Source of the DNA: an uncultured Sutterella sp.
GTDB taxonomy: Bacteria > Pseudomonadota > Gammaproteobacteria > Burkholderiales > Burkholderiaceae_F
Length of the DNA stretch: 21,201 nt
Direction: 5' to 3'
Assembly: GCA_900770335.1 (NCBI GenBank)
Contig: CAAGKD010000074.1
Coordinates: forward strand, 1 to 21,201
Shown: piece by piece, positions 1 through 7,721 of the stretch
Position numbering within the stretch: the stretch's first letter is position 1
How the letters are laid out: each line of letters starts with the position of its first letter
The notes under the pieces: generated by a model
What the model was told of the DNA's origin: nothing
What the model saw: the letters and a program-made list of their open reading frames with translations, nothing else
Databases searched by the model: none
Position numbers and translations under genes: made by a program

Positions 1-347
1 CCCGGCCGCAGGAGCTTCGCCGCGGCGCCCGCGGCGGCGCCCCAGAAGAGCGCGCAGACCGCGGCGAGCGCGAGGAGCCCGAGGAGCGCGACGGGCAGCG
101 GCAGGCGCCCGAACTCATGCATGGACCGCAGCGTCCAGGACAGCCCCGGCGCGAAGGCGCCGAAGGCGAAGAGGAATCCCGAGAGGAGCGCGCCGCGCGG
201 CCTCTCCTCCTCCGCCATGAGCCCGAGCCCCGCGGCAAGCGCCGGAAAGGCGGCGTACGGGCACGAGAGGGGCGCGAAGCCCGTGGAGAAGGCCGCCCCC
301 AGGAGGAGCGCGGCAAGGCGGCGAAGCGGCGAGGCGAAGAGGTTCAT
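1..347 (-). CDS. lnt: Apolipoprotein N-acyltransferase, N-terminal part (cut by the window edge)
   Basis: Lnt transfers a fatty acyl chain from phospholipid to the N-terminal cysteine of lipoproteins in the inner membrane, the last step of lipoprotein maturation. Only about 115 N-terminal codons are visible; the frame is open to the window edge. The start is the ATG at 347 and the peptide begins MNLFASPLRRLAALLLG. It then shows hydrophobic stretches (a tract rich in A, L, G and F around residues 11-45 and another around 85-110) separated by a charged EEERPRG loop, as expected for the N-terminal membrane segments. The nitrilase domain lies outside the window, so the call rests on this membrane pattern and on position: lnt commonly follows miaB, ybeZ, ybeY and ybeX (corC). 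It lies 121 bases downstream of corC, with only a weak purine-rich stretch before the ATG. Family call fairly sure; exact start less so. Confidence 0.8.
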   Translation of the reverse strand, partial: MNLFASPLRRLAALLLGAAFSTGFAPLSCPYAAFPALAAGLGLMAEEERPRGALLSGFLFAFGAFAPGLSWTLRSMHEFGRLPLPVALLGLLALAAVCALFWGAAAGAAAKLLRP

Positions 348-468
348 GGCGGTCCCGTCCGGGTTTCCGGGGTCATTGGATGCGTCAAGGGCCGCGCTCC
401 CTGCGGAATTCCCGCGAAGAGAAGCGCGGCCCGTTCATGCGGAGCGCCGGAACTGCAGGCGCGGCGCC

Positions 469-1314
469 TCAGATGCGCTCCACGCGCAGAAGCTCCACCT
501 GGCGCTCGTCGGCGCGCTCGATGCGGAAGCGAAAGCCCCCCTCCTCGATCACCTCGCCCGCGCGGGGCACGTGCTCGAAGCGGTCGGTGACGAGGCCTCC
601 GATCGTGTCGCAGTAGTGGTCCTCGAGGCTCGCCCCGAAGTACTCGTTGAACTGCTCGATGGGCGTGCGGGCGCGCACGCGCCAGCGGCCGCCCTCCTGA
701 ACGATGTTCGCCTGCGTGTCGTCGCGGTCGAACTCGTCGGAGATGTCGCCCACGATCTGCTCGAGGACGTCCTCGATCGTGATGAGCCCGGAGATGCTTC
801 CGAACTCGTCGATGACGAGCGCGAGGTGGCTGCGCGTCTCCTTGAAGTCGCGCAGGAGCACGTTGATCGGCTGGCTCTCGGGGATGAACCGCGCGGGGCG
901 CAGGAGCGACTTCGGCTCAAGGTCCTCCTTGACGAGGAGCTTGATGAGATCCTTGGCGTGCAGGACGCCGAGGACGTTGTCGAGGTCGCCGTCGATCGCC
1001 GGGAAGCGCGAGTGCCCCGAGGCGATGACCATGCGGATCCACTCGTCGCGCGGCAGCGTGAAGTCGATCGCGTCGACCTGGGCGCGCGGGATCATGATGT
1101 CCGACGCGCGCAGATCCGCCACGGCGAGCGCGCCCTCGATCATCGAGAACGCGTCGGGAGCGATGACGCCGTGCTCGCGCGCCTCCGTGAGCGCCTCGGC
1201 GAGCTCGCTCCGGGGATTGGCCTCCTCGGAGGATTCGCCGCGCAGCGCGGAGGTGATGCGGTCAAAGAAGCCCTTTGCGCCCTTCTGGCGGTCGGGCGAT
1301 GAATCACTGTTCAT
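469..1314 (-). CDS. corC: CorC/YbeX-type CBS-domain protein with C-terminal transporter-associated domain
   Basis: 281 residues, close to the usual length of about 290 for YbeX/CorC. The family is linked to Mg/Co efflux and, through its operon partners YbeZ and YbeY, to ribosome and RNA homeostasis; its exact biochemical role is debated. The signature IMIPRAQVDAID (residues 73-84) begins the first CBS repeat. HSRFPAIDGD (101-110) and the second repeat ending in IDEFGSISGLITIEDVLEQIVG (about 168-189, read as two adjoining motifs) are typical. The C-terminal CorC_HlyC domain spans about 205-281 and contains DTIGGLV (236-242). There are no membrane segments, so the protein is cytosolic. It is separated from ybeY by 97 bases, which hold a possible promoter. 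No clear Shine-Dalgarno sequence precedes the ATG. Identification is strong; substrate is not inferable. Confidence 0.93.
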   Translation of the reverse strand: MNSDSSPDRQKGAKGFFDRITSALRGESSEEANPRSELAEALTEAREHGVIAPDAFSMIEGALAVADLRASDIMIPRAQVDAIDFTLPRDEWIRMVIASGHSRFPAIDGDLDNVLGVLHAKDLIKLLVKEDLEPKSLLRPARFIPESQPINVLLRDFKETRSHLALVIDEFGSISGLITIEDVLEQIVGDISDEFDRDDTQANIVQEGGRWRVRARTPIEQFNEYFGASLEDHYCDTIGGLVTDRFEHVPRAGEVIEEGGFRFRIERADERQVELLRVERI

Positions 1315-1342
1315 TGGTTTTTATGGGAATCCGGGACAATCG

Positions 1343-1358
1343 GTCCACTATAGCGGAC
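1343..1358 (-). promoter_or_regulatory. Possible corC promoter: -10-like box inside a near-palindrome
   Basis: The gap between ybeY and corC contains TATAGT (minus strand, 1352-1347), a 5/6 match to the sigma70 -10 box, placed 33 bases before the corC ATG. It lies in the middle of a 16-base near-palindrome (arms GTCC/GGAC around a TATA centre, one mismatched pair). No convincing -35 box lies 16-18 bases upstream, so promoter activity is uncertain. A dyad over a -10 box would suit a repressor operator, but this is inference. Confidence 0.3.
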
Positions 1359-1410
1359 GAATATGACGGGACGGTCTCACCGAGCTTTGCGGGCTTTCCC
1401 TATGGGCGCG

Positions 1411-1911
1411 TCAGTCGTGGACCATGCCCACGCGGTCGCTGTAGGGATTGGGGAATCCGAGCCCGGTGAGGATCTCGGTCTCCCTCGACTCCATGACCTC
1501 GGCCTCCTCCTCGTTCAAGTGGTCGTACCCCTGAGCGTGCAGGACGCCGTGGACAAGGAGGTGCGCAAGGTGGTCGACGAAGGGCTTGCCCTGCTCCCTG
1601 GCCTGGCGCTCGAGCACGGCCGGGCAGATCACGATGTCCGCCGTGACCACGGGCTCGCGCGTGTAGTCGAACGTGAGCACGTTCGTCGCGTAGTCCTTCC
1701 TGCGGTACTGGCTGTTGAGCTCCCTGCCCTCCTCCTCGTCGACGAAGCGGACGGTGAACTCACCGTCGCGCTCGAGCGCGGCGCGCATCCAGCGCGCCAT
1801 GCGCGGGCGGCCGGGGAGCTTGAAGAGCCCCGCCTGCTGCAGGTGAAGCGTGAGCTCGGGCTGAGCTCCGGCTCCGTCTTCGGTCCGGACTTCGCTCTGG
1901 CTTTCGGTCAT
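1411..1911 (-). CDS. ybeY: Endoribonuclease YbeY (rRNA maturation / ribosome quality control)
   Basis: YbeY is a single-strand endoribonuclease needed for 16S rRNA 3'-end maturation and late-stage 70S ribosome quality control. The 166-residue protein carries the family metal site H121-x3-H125-x5-H131 (HGVLHAQGYDH) and the upstream signature YATNVLTFDY (residues 74-83). The N-terminal 15 or so residues are poorly conserved in appearance. Its ATG overlaps the phoH stop codon by four bases (ATGA, 1908-1911), so it is probably translationally coupled to phoH. Gene order phoH-ybeY-corC-lnt matches the widely conserved ybeZYX-lnt operon. Call secure. Confidence 0.96.
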   Translation of the reverse strand: MTESQSEVRTEDGAGAQPELTLHLQQAGLFKLPGRPRMARWMRAALERDGEFTVRFVDEEEGRELNSQYRRKDYATNVLTFDYTREPVVTADIVICPAVLERQAREQGKPFVDHLAHLLVHGVLHAQGYDHLNEEEAEVMESRETEILTGLGFPNPYSDRVGMVHD

Positions 1912-2996
1912 GACTGCCTCTCTTCAGAATGATTGCGCGCGGGGCGGTCCGAACCGCCCTCGGCAAGCCGCGCCTCGCGGGCGACCCTGCGCGCGGCCTC
2001 GTCCGCGGCGGACGCGGCCTCATAGGCCTCGACGATGCGGGCGACGAGCGGATGGCGCACGACGTCGCTCGAGCGGAAGCGCGTGAAGCTGATGCCGCGC
2101 ACGCCATCGAGCACGCGCGAGGCCTCCTTGAGGCCCGAGAGCACGCCGCGCGGCAGGTCGATCTGCGTGACGTCGCCCGTGATCACCGCCTTCGAGCCGA
2201 AGCCGATGCGGGTGAGGAACATCTTCATCTGCTCGCCCGTGGTGTTCTGCGCCTCGTCAAGGATCACGAACGCGTTGTTGAGCGTTCGGCCGCGCATGTA
2301 GGCGAGGGGCGCCACCTCGATCGCCTGGCGCTCCATGAGGCGCTGGACCTTGTCAAAGCCCATGAGGTCGAAGAGGGCGTCGTACAGGGGCCTCAGATAG
2401 GGGTCGACCTTCTGGGAGAGGTCGCCCGGCAGGAAGCCGAGCCGCTCGCCGGCCTCGACCGCAGGGCGCGTGAGGACGATGCGCTCGACCGTGCCGCGCT
2501 CGAAGGCGTCGACGGCCGTCGCGACGGCGAGGTAGGTCTTGCCCGTGCCCGCAGGTCCGATGCCGAAGCTGATGTCGTGCGAGAGGATCGCCTCGAGATA
2601 GGCGCGCTGGTTGGGCGTGCGCCCGCGCAGGTCGCGCCGGCGCGTCTTGAGCGCCACGTCGCCCGCGGCGCCCTCTCCCGACTCGGCCTTCTGCGCGCGG
2701 TACTCGTCGTCCCCGCCGATGAAGTGCCACTGCACGTCGTCGACCGAGAGCTCCTTGCCCGAGCGGTTCACGCGGTCGAGGAGCACCTCGAGCGCGCGGA
2801 CCGCGCGACGGGCCGAGCGCACGTCGCCCGCGACGCGGAACTGCGCGCCGCGCCGGGCGATCGAGACGTTGAGGATCGTCTCCATCTGGCGGATGTTCTC
2901 GTCGAGCGGTCCGCACAGGTGCGCGAGCGCCGTCGCGTCATCGGCCGCGGCGAAGGTGAGATGCTCGAGCCTCTCGGCTTGCTGGGACTGCGTCAT
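1908..2996 (-). CDS. ybeZ: PhoH-family ATPase (YbeZ)
   Basis: Cytosolic P-loop NTPase of the PhoH family, functionally paired with YbeY and thought to act in RNA/ribosome metabolism. The 362-residue protein has an N-terminal KH-like region (about residues 30-95, including ILNVSIARRG), then a Walker A motif GPAGTGKT at 147-154 preceded by FGIG, and a Walker B-like VILDEAQN at 244-251. TRPAVEAGERLGFLPGDL (176-193) and VITGDVTQIDLP (271-282) are characteristic of PhoH. The C-terminus after about residue 325 is rich in charged residues and alanine and poorly conserved. The ATG at 2996 has AAAGGAG about 11 bases upstream. miaB ends 36 bases upstream, so the genes are probably co-transcribed. Confidence 0.95.
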   Translation of the reverse strand: MTQSQQAERLEHLTFAAADDATALAHLCGPLDENIRQMETILNVSIARRGAQFRVAGDVRSARRAVRALEVLLDRVNRSGKELSVDDVQWHFIGGDDEYRAQKAESGEGAAGDVALKTRRRDLRGRTPNQRAYLEAILSHDISFGIGPAGTGKTYLAVATAVDAFERGTVERIVLTRPAVEAGERLGFLPGDLSQKVDPYLRPLYDALFDLMGFDKVQRLMERQAIEVAPLAYMRGRTLNNAFVILDEAQNTTGEQMKMFLTRIGFGSKAVITGDVTQIDLPRGVLSGLKEASRVLDGVRGISFTRFRSSDVVRHPLVARIVEAYEAASAADEAARRVAREARLAEGGSDRPARNHSEERQS

Positions 2997-3032
2997 GGAT
3001 GTGTGAACTCCTTTGCCGCTTTCGGGGAGGGC

Positions 3033-4358
3033 TCAGACGAGCTCGCCGCCGAGCGAATGCGGGAAGACTTCGGTGATCCGGACGTTCGCCATCTGATTGA
3101 TGAGCGAGGCGGGGCCGGCGAAGTTGACGATGCGGTTGTTGTCCGTGCGGGCCATCAGCTCGCCCTCGCCGCGCCGGGCGGGGCCGAGGACGAGCACGCG
3201 CTCGATTTTACCGAGCATGCTGGCGCTGATCGCCGTCGCGTTCTCGTCGATTTTCTTCTGCAGGCGCTGCAGGCGCTCGAGCTTGACCGCATAGGGCGTG
3301 TCGTCGGGCAGGCGCGCCGCGGGCGTGCCCGGACGCGGGCTGTAGATGAAGCTGAAGCTCGCGTCAAAGCCCACGTCCTCGATGAGCTTCATCGTCTTCT
3401 CGAAGTCCTCGGCCGTCTCGCCGGGGAAGCCCACGATGAAGTCCGTGGCGATCGCGATGCCGGGACGGGCGGCCTTCAGGCGCCGGATGATCGACTTGTA
3501 CTCGAGGGCGGTGTAGCCGCGCTTCATCGCCGAGAGGATGCGGTCCGAGCCCGCCTGCACGGGCAGGTGCACGTGCGAGACGAGCTTGGGGAGCTTCGCG
3601 TACGCGTCGATGAGGCGCTGCGTGAACTCGCGCGGATGGCTCGTCGTGTAGCGGATGCGCTCGATGCCCTCGATCTCGCTCACGTACTCGAGGAGCATCG
3701 CAAAGTCGGCCGCGTCGCCCTCGGGCGTGCGGCCGCGGTAGGCGTTCACGTTCTGCCCGAGCAGCGTTACCTCCTTCACGCCTTGGTCGGCGAGCTGCGC
3801 CACTTCGACGAGCACGTCGACGAGCGGACGGGAGATCTCCTCGCCGCGGGTGTACGGAACGACGCAGTAGGTGCAGTACTTCGAGCACCCCTCCATGATC
3901 GACACGAAGGCCGCGGCGCCCTCGGCGCGCGGCGCGGGAAGCGCGTCGAACTTCTCGATCTCCGGGAAGCTGACGTCGACCTGCGAGCGCCCCGTCTCGC
4001 CGCACGCGGCGAGCATCTCCGGAAGCCGGTGCATCGTCTGGGGGCCGAAGACCGCGTCCACCCAGGGGGCGCGGTCAAGAATCCTCGCGCCCTCCTGGCT
4101 CGCGACGCAGCCGCCCACGGCGATCATCATGCCGGGATGGAGCTTCTTGGCCTCGCGGATGCGGCCGAGGTCGGAGAAGACCTTCTCCTGGGCCTTCTCG
4201 CGGATCGAGCAGGTGTTGAGCACCACGACGTCGGCGTCCTCAAGCGCGTCCGTGCGCTCGAGCCCCATGCGCTCATGAAGGAGGTCGGCGATGCGGCCGG
4301 AGTCGTAGTCATTCATTTGGCAGCCGAAGCTGCGCAGGTAGAGTTTTTTCACGGTCAC
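3033..4358 (-). CDS. miaB: tRNA-2-methylthio-N6-dimethylallyladenosine synthase MiaB
   Basis: MiaB is a radical-SAM methylthiotransferase that converts i6A37 to ms2i6A37 in tRNAs reading UNN codons, using two [4Fe-4S] clusters. All six cluster ligands are visible: C13, C50 and C84 in the N-terminal UPF0004 domain, and C158-x3-C162-x2-C165 (CSKYCTYC) in the radical-SAM domain. The C-terminal TRAM domain covers about residues 379-441, with FPHSLGGELV at the end. Length 441 is typical. The start is GTG at 4358 (Met-Thr-Val-Lys-Lys); a second in-frame GTG at 4352 is an alternative. AGCGGAT lies about 8 bases upstream of the first. It heads the miaB-ybeZ-ybeY-ybeX-lnt cluster, downstream of the tRNA terminator. 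A short inverted repeat (CCGC-AAAAA-GCGG) lies in its leader near 4410-4422; its role is unknown. Confidence 0.96.
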   Translation of the reverse strand: MTVKKLYLRSFGCQMNDYDSGRIADLLHERMGLERTDALEDADVVVLNTCSIREKAQEKVFSDLGRIREAKKLHPGMMIAVGGCVASQEGARILDRAPWVDAVFGPQTMHRLPEMLAACGETGRSQVDVSFPEIEKFDALPAPRAEGAAAFVSIMEGCSKYCTYCVVPYTRGEEISRPLVDVLVEVAQLADQGVKEVTLLGQNVNAYRGRTPEGDAADFAMLLEYVSEIEGIERIRYTTSHPREFTQRLIDAYAKLPKLVSHVHLPVQAGSDRILSAMKRGYTALEYKSIIRRLKAARPGIAIATDFIVGFPGETAEDFEKTMKLIEDVGFDASFSFIYSPRPGTPAARLPDDTPYAVKLERLQRLQKKIDENATAISASMLGKIERVLVLGPARRGEGELMARTDNNRIVNFAGPASLINQMANVRITEVFPHSLGGELV

Positions 4359-4431
4359 GGTTTAGATCCGCTGCGAGAGAGAGGGAGATCTGCGGGAAGG
4401 GACTGCCTCCGCTTTTTGCGGCGCAGATATG

Positions 4432-4458
4432 AAAAAAGCCCCGCACGATGGCAGGGCT
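4432..4458 (-). terminator. Rho-independent terminator downstream of the tRNA
   Basis: On the minus strand an 8-bp stem (4451-4458 pairing with 4437-4444, one G-U pair) closes a 6-base loop and is followed directly by six T residues (4437-4432). It starts 14 bases after the tRNA CCA end. It should end the tRNA transcript and any read-through from thiD, making miaB dependent on its own promoter. Confidence 0.88.
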
Positions 4459-4471
4459 CTCTTCGAATGTC

Positions 4472-4548
4472 TGGTGGCGCATCACGGATTCGAACCGCGG
4501 ACACAAGGATTATGATTCCTCTGCTCTAACCGACTGAGCTAATGCGCC
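4472..4548 (-). tRNA. tRNA-Met (anticodon CAU), probably elongator
   Basis: The 77-base cloverleaf folds completely. The acceptor arm is GGCGCAT/ATGCGCC, the D-stem GCTC/GAGC, the anticodon stem GAGGA/TCCTT with loop ATCATAA, and the T-stem CGCGG/CCGTG around TTCGAAT. An encoded 3' CCA is present. The anticodon CAT lies at 4512-4514. It is not an initiator, because the first acceptor pair is a normal Watson-Crick pair and the three consecutive G-C pairs of initiator anticodon stems are absent. CAU could also belong to tRNA-Ile2, where C34 is modified to lysidine by TilS. The general resemblance to proteobacterial elongator Met tRNAs favours Met, but sequence alone does not exclude Ile2. Confidence 0.9.
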
Positions 4549-4558
4549 GAGGAGATGA

Positions 4559-4587
4559 ATTATGCAGACCCCCTCCGTTTCCGTCAA
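4559..4587 (-). promoter_or_regulatory. Sigma70 promoter of the tRNA gene
   Basis: TTGACG (4587-4582) and CATAAT (4564-4559) on the minus strand are each one base from consensus and are separated by exactly 17 bases. The -10 box ends 10 bases before the mature tRNA 5' end. This is the best promoter in the window. It lies between the thiD stop (4616) and the tRNA, so the tRNA has its own start. Confidence 0.85.
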
Positions 4588-4615
4588 GAGCGAGCGGAAG
4601 TTCTGCAACAATTCG

Positions 4616-5446
4616 TTACTTTTGCCAGAGCTCCCAGAAGTGATGCGTCGGTCCGTGCCCGCCGCCGGCGTCAAGCTCGTCAGCGTGCGCGACCGCTCCG
4701 GTGAGGTAGCGCTTGGCCGCCTCGAACGCCGCGGGAACGTCGTTCGTCTTCGCGAGCTCCGCGGCGATCGCCGAGGAGAGCGTGCAGCCCGTGCCGTGGG
4801 TGTTGCGCGTCTCGGTCCGAGGCGCGCGGAGCCATTGAACGCCGCCCTCTGGCCCCCTGAGGCAGTCGGGCGACTCGGCCCCCTCGAGGTGCCCGCCCTT
4901 GACGAGCGTCCAGGGCGTGCCGAAGCGCTCGGCGAGCCTCCCGGCGAGCGCGGGCATCGCGGACTCGTCGGCGACGACGGGCTCGTCAAGAAGCGCTGCC
5001 GCCTCGGGGAGGTTGGGCGTGACGAGGGTCGCGAGCGGCAGCAGGCGCCTTCTGAGCGCCTCGAGCGCGTCCTCGCGCAGAAGCCTGTCGCCGCTCTTGG
5101 CGATCATCACCGGATCGAGCACGATCCAGCGCGGCCGCCGGCGTTCTAGCGCCTCGGCGACGACGCCGATCACCTCGGCGTCGTTGAGCATGCCGATCTT
5201 CACGGCGGCGACGTCAAGGTCGCTCATCACGGCCTCGAGCTCCGCGGCGACGAACTCAGGCGGAACGGGCATCACGCCCGAGACGCCCCGCGTGTTCTGC
5301 GCGGTGAGCGCCGTCGGAACGCCCGCGGCGAAGACGCCCCGCGCGCTCATCGCCTTCACGTCGGCGAGGAGCCCCGCGCCGCCCGAAGGGTCGACGCCGG
5401 CGATCGTCAGGACATTCGGGATTCGTTCTTTCTTGCGTAGCACCAC
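4616..5446 (-). CDS. thiD: Hydroxymethylpyrimidine/phosphomethylpyrimidine kinase ThiD
   Basis: ThiD phosphorylates HMP and HMP-P to HMP-PP for thiamine pyrophosphate synthesis or salvage. The ribokinase-fold signatures are clear: TIAGVDPSGGAG near the N-terminus, TALTAQNTRGV, VKIGML, VLDPVMIAKSGD, TPNLPEAAAL, and the anion-hole/catalytic motif NTHGTGCTLSSA near the C-terminus. I chose the GTG at 5446 (276 residues) because GGAG lies 5 bases upstream; the adjacent GTG at 5443 is equally plausible. An ATG at 5491 would add 15 unusual residues and overlap waaA by 85 bases. Even with the GTG start, the gene overlaps the waaA 3' end (stop at 5407) by 40 bases. No other thiamine genes are nearby, so its place at the end of an LPS/sugar operon looks incidental. 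Confidence 0.93.
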   Translation of the reverse strand: MVLRKKERIPNVLTIAGVDPSGGAGLLADVKAMSARGVFAAGVPTALTAQNTRGVSGVMPVPPEFVAAELEAVMSDLDVAAVKIGMLNDAEVIGVVAEALERRRPRWIVLDPVMIAKSGDRLLREDALEALRRRLLPLATLVTPNLPEAAALLDEPVVADESAMPALAGRLAERFGTPWTLVKGGHLEGAESPDCLRGPEGGVQWLRAPRTETRNTHGTGCTLSSAIAAELAKTNDVPAAFEAAKRYLTGAVAHADELDAGGGHGPTHHFWELWQK

Positions 5447-6720
5447 AGCTTCTCCAGGACAATCATCATGCGGGCGGTCGCGCCCGTGCATCCCAATGCG
5501 AACGTGCGGGCCGCCCCGCCCATGCGCGCGCGCCCCACGTCGTCCGCAAGGAGCCGCGCGCAGGCGTCGAGCGCCTCGCCCGCGTCCCTCGTGCGGAGCA
5601 TTCCTCCGGCTTCGACGCCCTCGCGGATGATCCGCTCGAAGTTGAATGTCGAGGGGCCGACGATGACGGGCGAGCCGGCCATCGCGGGCTCGACGACGTT
5701 CTGCGAGCCGCAGGGAGCGAAGGAGCCGCCCATGGCCGTCACGGTCGCGAGCGCGCAGTAAAAGCTCATCTCGCCCATGCTGTCGCCGAGGATGACCTGA
5801 CAGTCCGCTGGGACGTCCGCAGCAGAGGCGAGCGTCGTGCGGCGGCGAACGCGCAGGCCCGCGCCCGCAAGGATCTCCTCGACGCCGTCGAAGCGCTGCG
5901 GGTGGCGGGGAACGAGCACGACGAGGGCCTTTTCGAGCAGCCCGGGGCGCTCGCGAAGGGCCTTCGCGAACATCTCCTCCTCGCCCTCGCGGGTCGAGGC
6001 GATGAGCAGGACCGGGCGGCCGAGCGCCTCGCGCCAGGCCCGCGCGGCCGCGGCCTGCGAGGCGTCCGGGCGGATGTCGAACTTGACGCTGCCCGTCACC
6101 ATGACGTCCTTCGCGCCGAGGCTCTCGAGCCGGTCGCGGTCCTCCGCGCTCTGCGCGAGCACCGCGGAGAAGGACCCGAAGGCCGGGCGCATCACGTCGA
6201 TCACCTTCTCGGCCTTGGCGCGGGACTTCTCGCTCTCACGGGCGTTGGCGAGAACCACGGGAATCCGCCTGCGGCTCAGCTCGCGCATGAGATTGGGCCA
6301 GACCTCGGTCTCCATGATGACGCCGAGCGTCGGGCGCGTCTGGCGGACGAACTTCTCGACCGCATAGGGCGCGTCATAGGGGAGATAGCACTGGTGGATG
6401 CGCTCGGGAGCGAGCCGGACGAGCTTCCGGCCCGTGTCGCGCCCGGTGGGCGTCATGTGCGTGAGGATCACGTCGCAGTCGGGCCAGGCGGCAAGCATCG
6501 CCTCGAGCAGAGGCCGCGCGGCGTTCGTCTCGCCCACGCTCACGGCGTGGATCCAGACGCGCGGACGGTTCGTCCTCAGTGGATAGTTCCCCCACGCGAA
6601 GCGCTCGTCCCAGTAGTCGCGGTACGCGGGCTGGCGGCGCGAGCGCCACATGAGGTAGAGGCTCGCGAACGGCAGCGCCACGGTCGTGACGGTGCGGTAG
6701 ATGCCCGGGGTGATTTTCAT
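5407..6720 (-). CDS. waaA: 3-deoxy-D-manno-octulosonic acid (Kdo) transferase
   Basis: WaaA transfers Kdo from CMP-Kdo to lipid IVA at the cytoplasmic face of the inner membrane. It is a GT-B enzyme of 437 residues, near the usual 420-430. The N-terminus has one hydrophobic membrane anchor (about residues 9-25), then RDYWDERFAWG, whose E39 corresponds to the ERxG-type catalytic base region. WIHAVSVGE (56-64), METEVWPNL (136-144) and, towards the C-terminus, GGSFAPCGSQNVVEPA are family hallmarks. The ATG at 6720 overlaps the waaC stop by four bases (ATGA); an upstream in-frame ATG at 6807 would extend into waaC and is less likely. Whether one or two Kdo residues are added cannot be read from the sequence. 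Confidence 0.95.
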   Translation of the reverse strand: MKITPGIYRTVTTVALPFASLYLMWRSRRQPAYRDYWDERFAWGNYPLRTNRPRVWIHAVSVGETNAARPLLEAMLAAWPDCDVILTHMTPTGRDTGRKLVRLAPERIHQCYLPYDAPYAVEKFVRQTRPTLGVIMETEVWPNLMRELSRRRIPVVLANARESEKSRAKAEKVIDVMRPAFGSFSAVLAQSAEDRDRLESLGAKDVMVTGSVKFDIRPDASQAAAARAWREALGRPVLLIASTREGEEEMFAKALRERPGLLEKALVVLVPRHPQRFDGVEEILAGAGLRVRRRTTLASAADVPADCQVILGDSMGEMSFYCALATVTAMGGSFAPCGSQNVVEPAMAGSPVIVGPSTFNFERIIREGVEAGGMLRTRDAGEALDACARLLADDVGRARMGGAARTFALGCTGATARMMIVLEKLWCYARKNESRMS

Positions 6721-7721
6721 TTGTCCGACTCCTTTGCGTCCCGGCCGGCTTCGGCCGCCGCCATCACGCGGTGCGCGGCCTCGAGCGCCTCCGCGGGGCT
6801 CGGGCACCGGCCCCTCCCGCCCAGGCTCTCGCAGGGGCCGTCGCCGATGAGCCGCAGCGTCTCGGTGGGCGTCGCGACGAAGATGCCCACGCTCGGGCAG
6901 CCCAGGGCCGCCGCGAGGTGCGCGAGGCCCGTGTCGACGCCCACCATGAGGCTCGCTTGGGCGAGCCCGGCGGCGACGTCCGAAAGCCGCGCCCGCGGCG
7001 CGACGATGGCGCCGGGAATCGCGAGGGCGATGCGCTTCGCGCGCGCCTCCTCCGCGGCGCCGCCCCAGTAGAGGATCGGCGTGAGCCCCTCGGCGAGCAG
7101 CGCGAGGCCGAGCTCAATCCAGCGCGCCTCGGGCCAGAGCTTCTCGTCGCGGCTCGTGTTGACGGCGAAGGAGACGGTCCGACCCGCCGCGCGCGCCGGG
7201 GGCGTCCCGCTCGCGCGCAGCCCGAAGACGGGCCGGTCGGGATCGATCGAGTATCCGAGCGCCTCGGCCGCGGCCATGCGGTAGCGCCGCACGGCGCCGA
7301 GCGACTCGGGCAGATTCAAGTGCCGCGCATAGGCGAGCGAGGCGAGCGGCTCGCGGATCGTCCCCCACGTATAGCCGATCGACGGCACGCCCGTCCAGCG
7401 GGCGACGAGCGCCGAACGCATGAGGCCCTGGATGTCGAGGACGCAGTCGTAATGCTCGCCGGCGAGCTCCGCGCGCAGCGCCGCCGCCTCGGCGCGCGTC
7501 GCGCCCGAGAAAATCGCCTTGCGCCAGCGCCGGAAGGCCGTCACGCGCACGTTCGCGACCGCGGGGGAGAGTGTTGGAATGTCCCGGAAGCTCTCCTCGG
7601 CCACCCAGTCGATGCGGGCCTGCGGAAGGGCCCGCCGGATGTCGTGCGCCACCGGAAGCGCATGGATGATGTCCCCCATCGAGGAGGACTTGATGATGAG
7701 GATGCGCTCGGGAGTGGTCAT
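6717..7721 (-). CDS. waaC: Lipopolysaccharide heptosyltransferase I
   Basis: WaaC adds the first L-glycero-D-manno-heptose from ADP-heptose to Kdo2-lipid A in the cytoplasm. The 334-residue GT-9 protein begins with ILIIKSSSMGDIIHALPVA. D17 in MGD is the position of the catalytic aspartate in E. coli WaaC. The C-terminal half has SFAVNTSRDEKLWP and VGVDTGLAHLAAALG, the ADP-heptose-binding region. WaaC is favoured over WaaF because of the SSSMGDIIHALP form and because it directly precedes waaA. Its ATG overlaps the pgi stop by four bases, and its stop overlaps the waaA start in the same way. Its donor is made by the divergent plus-strand operon 7 kb away. Confidence 0.93.
   Translation of the reverse strand: MTTPERILIIKSSSMGDIIHALPVAHDIRRALPQARIDWVAEESFRDIPTLSPAVANVRVTAFRRWRKAIFSGATRAEAAALRAELAGEHYDCVLDIQGLMRSALVARWTGVPSIGYTWGTIREPLASLAYARHLNLPESLGAVRRYRMAAAEALGYSIDPDRPVFGLRASGTPPARAAGRTVSFAVNTSRDEKLWPEARWIELGLALLAEGLTPILYWGGAAEEARAKRIALAIPGAIVAPRARLSDVAAGLAQASLMVGVDTGLAHLAAALGCPSVGIFVATPTETLRLIGDGPCESLGGRGRCPSPAEALEAAHRVMAAAEAGRDAKESDK

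Noticed and set aside
4512..4514. tRNA-Ile2 instead of tRNA-Met for the CAU anticodon
   Set aside because: Not excluded, but overall resemblance favours elongator Met. Kept as Met with the caveat stated.
1929..4529. An 866-codon plus-strand frame opposite phoH and miaB
   Set aside because: It is antisense to two clearly conserved genes, shows no domain or motif, and even runs through the tRNA terminator.
5447..5491. ATG at 5491 as the thiD start
   Set aside because: It would add 15 residues without family resemblance and overlap waaA by 85 bases, while GTG codons at 5446 and 5443 follow a GGAG.
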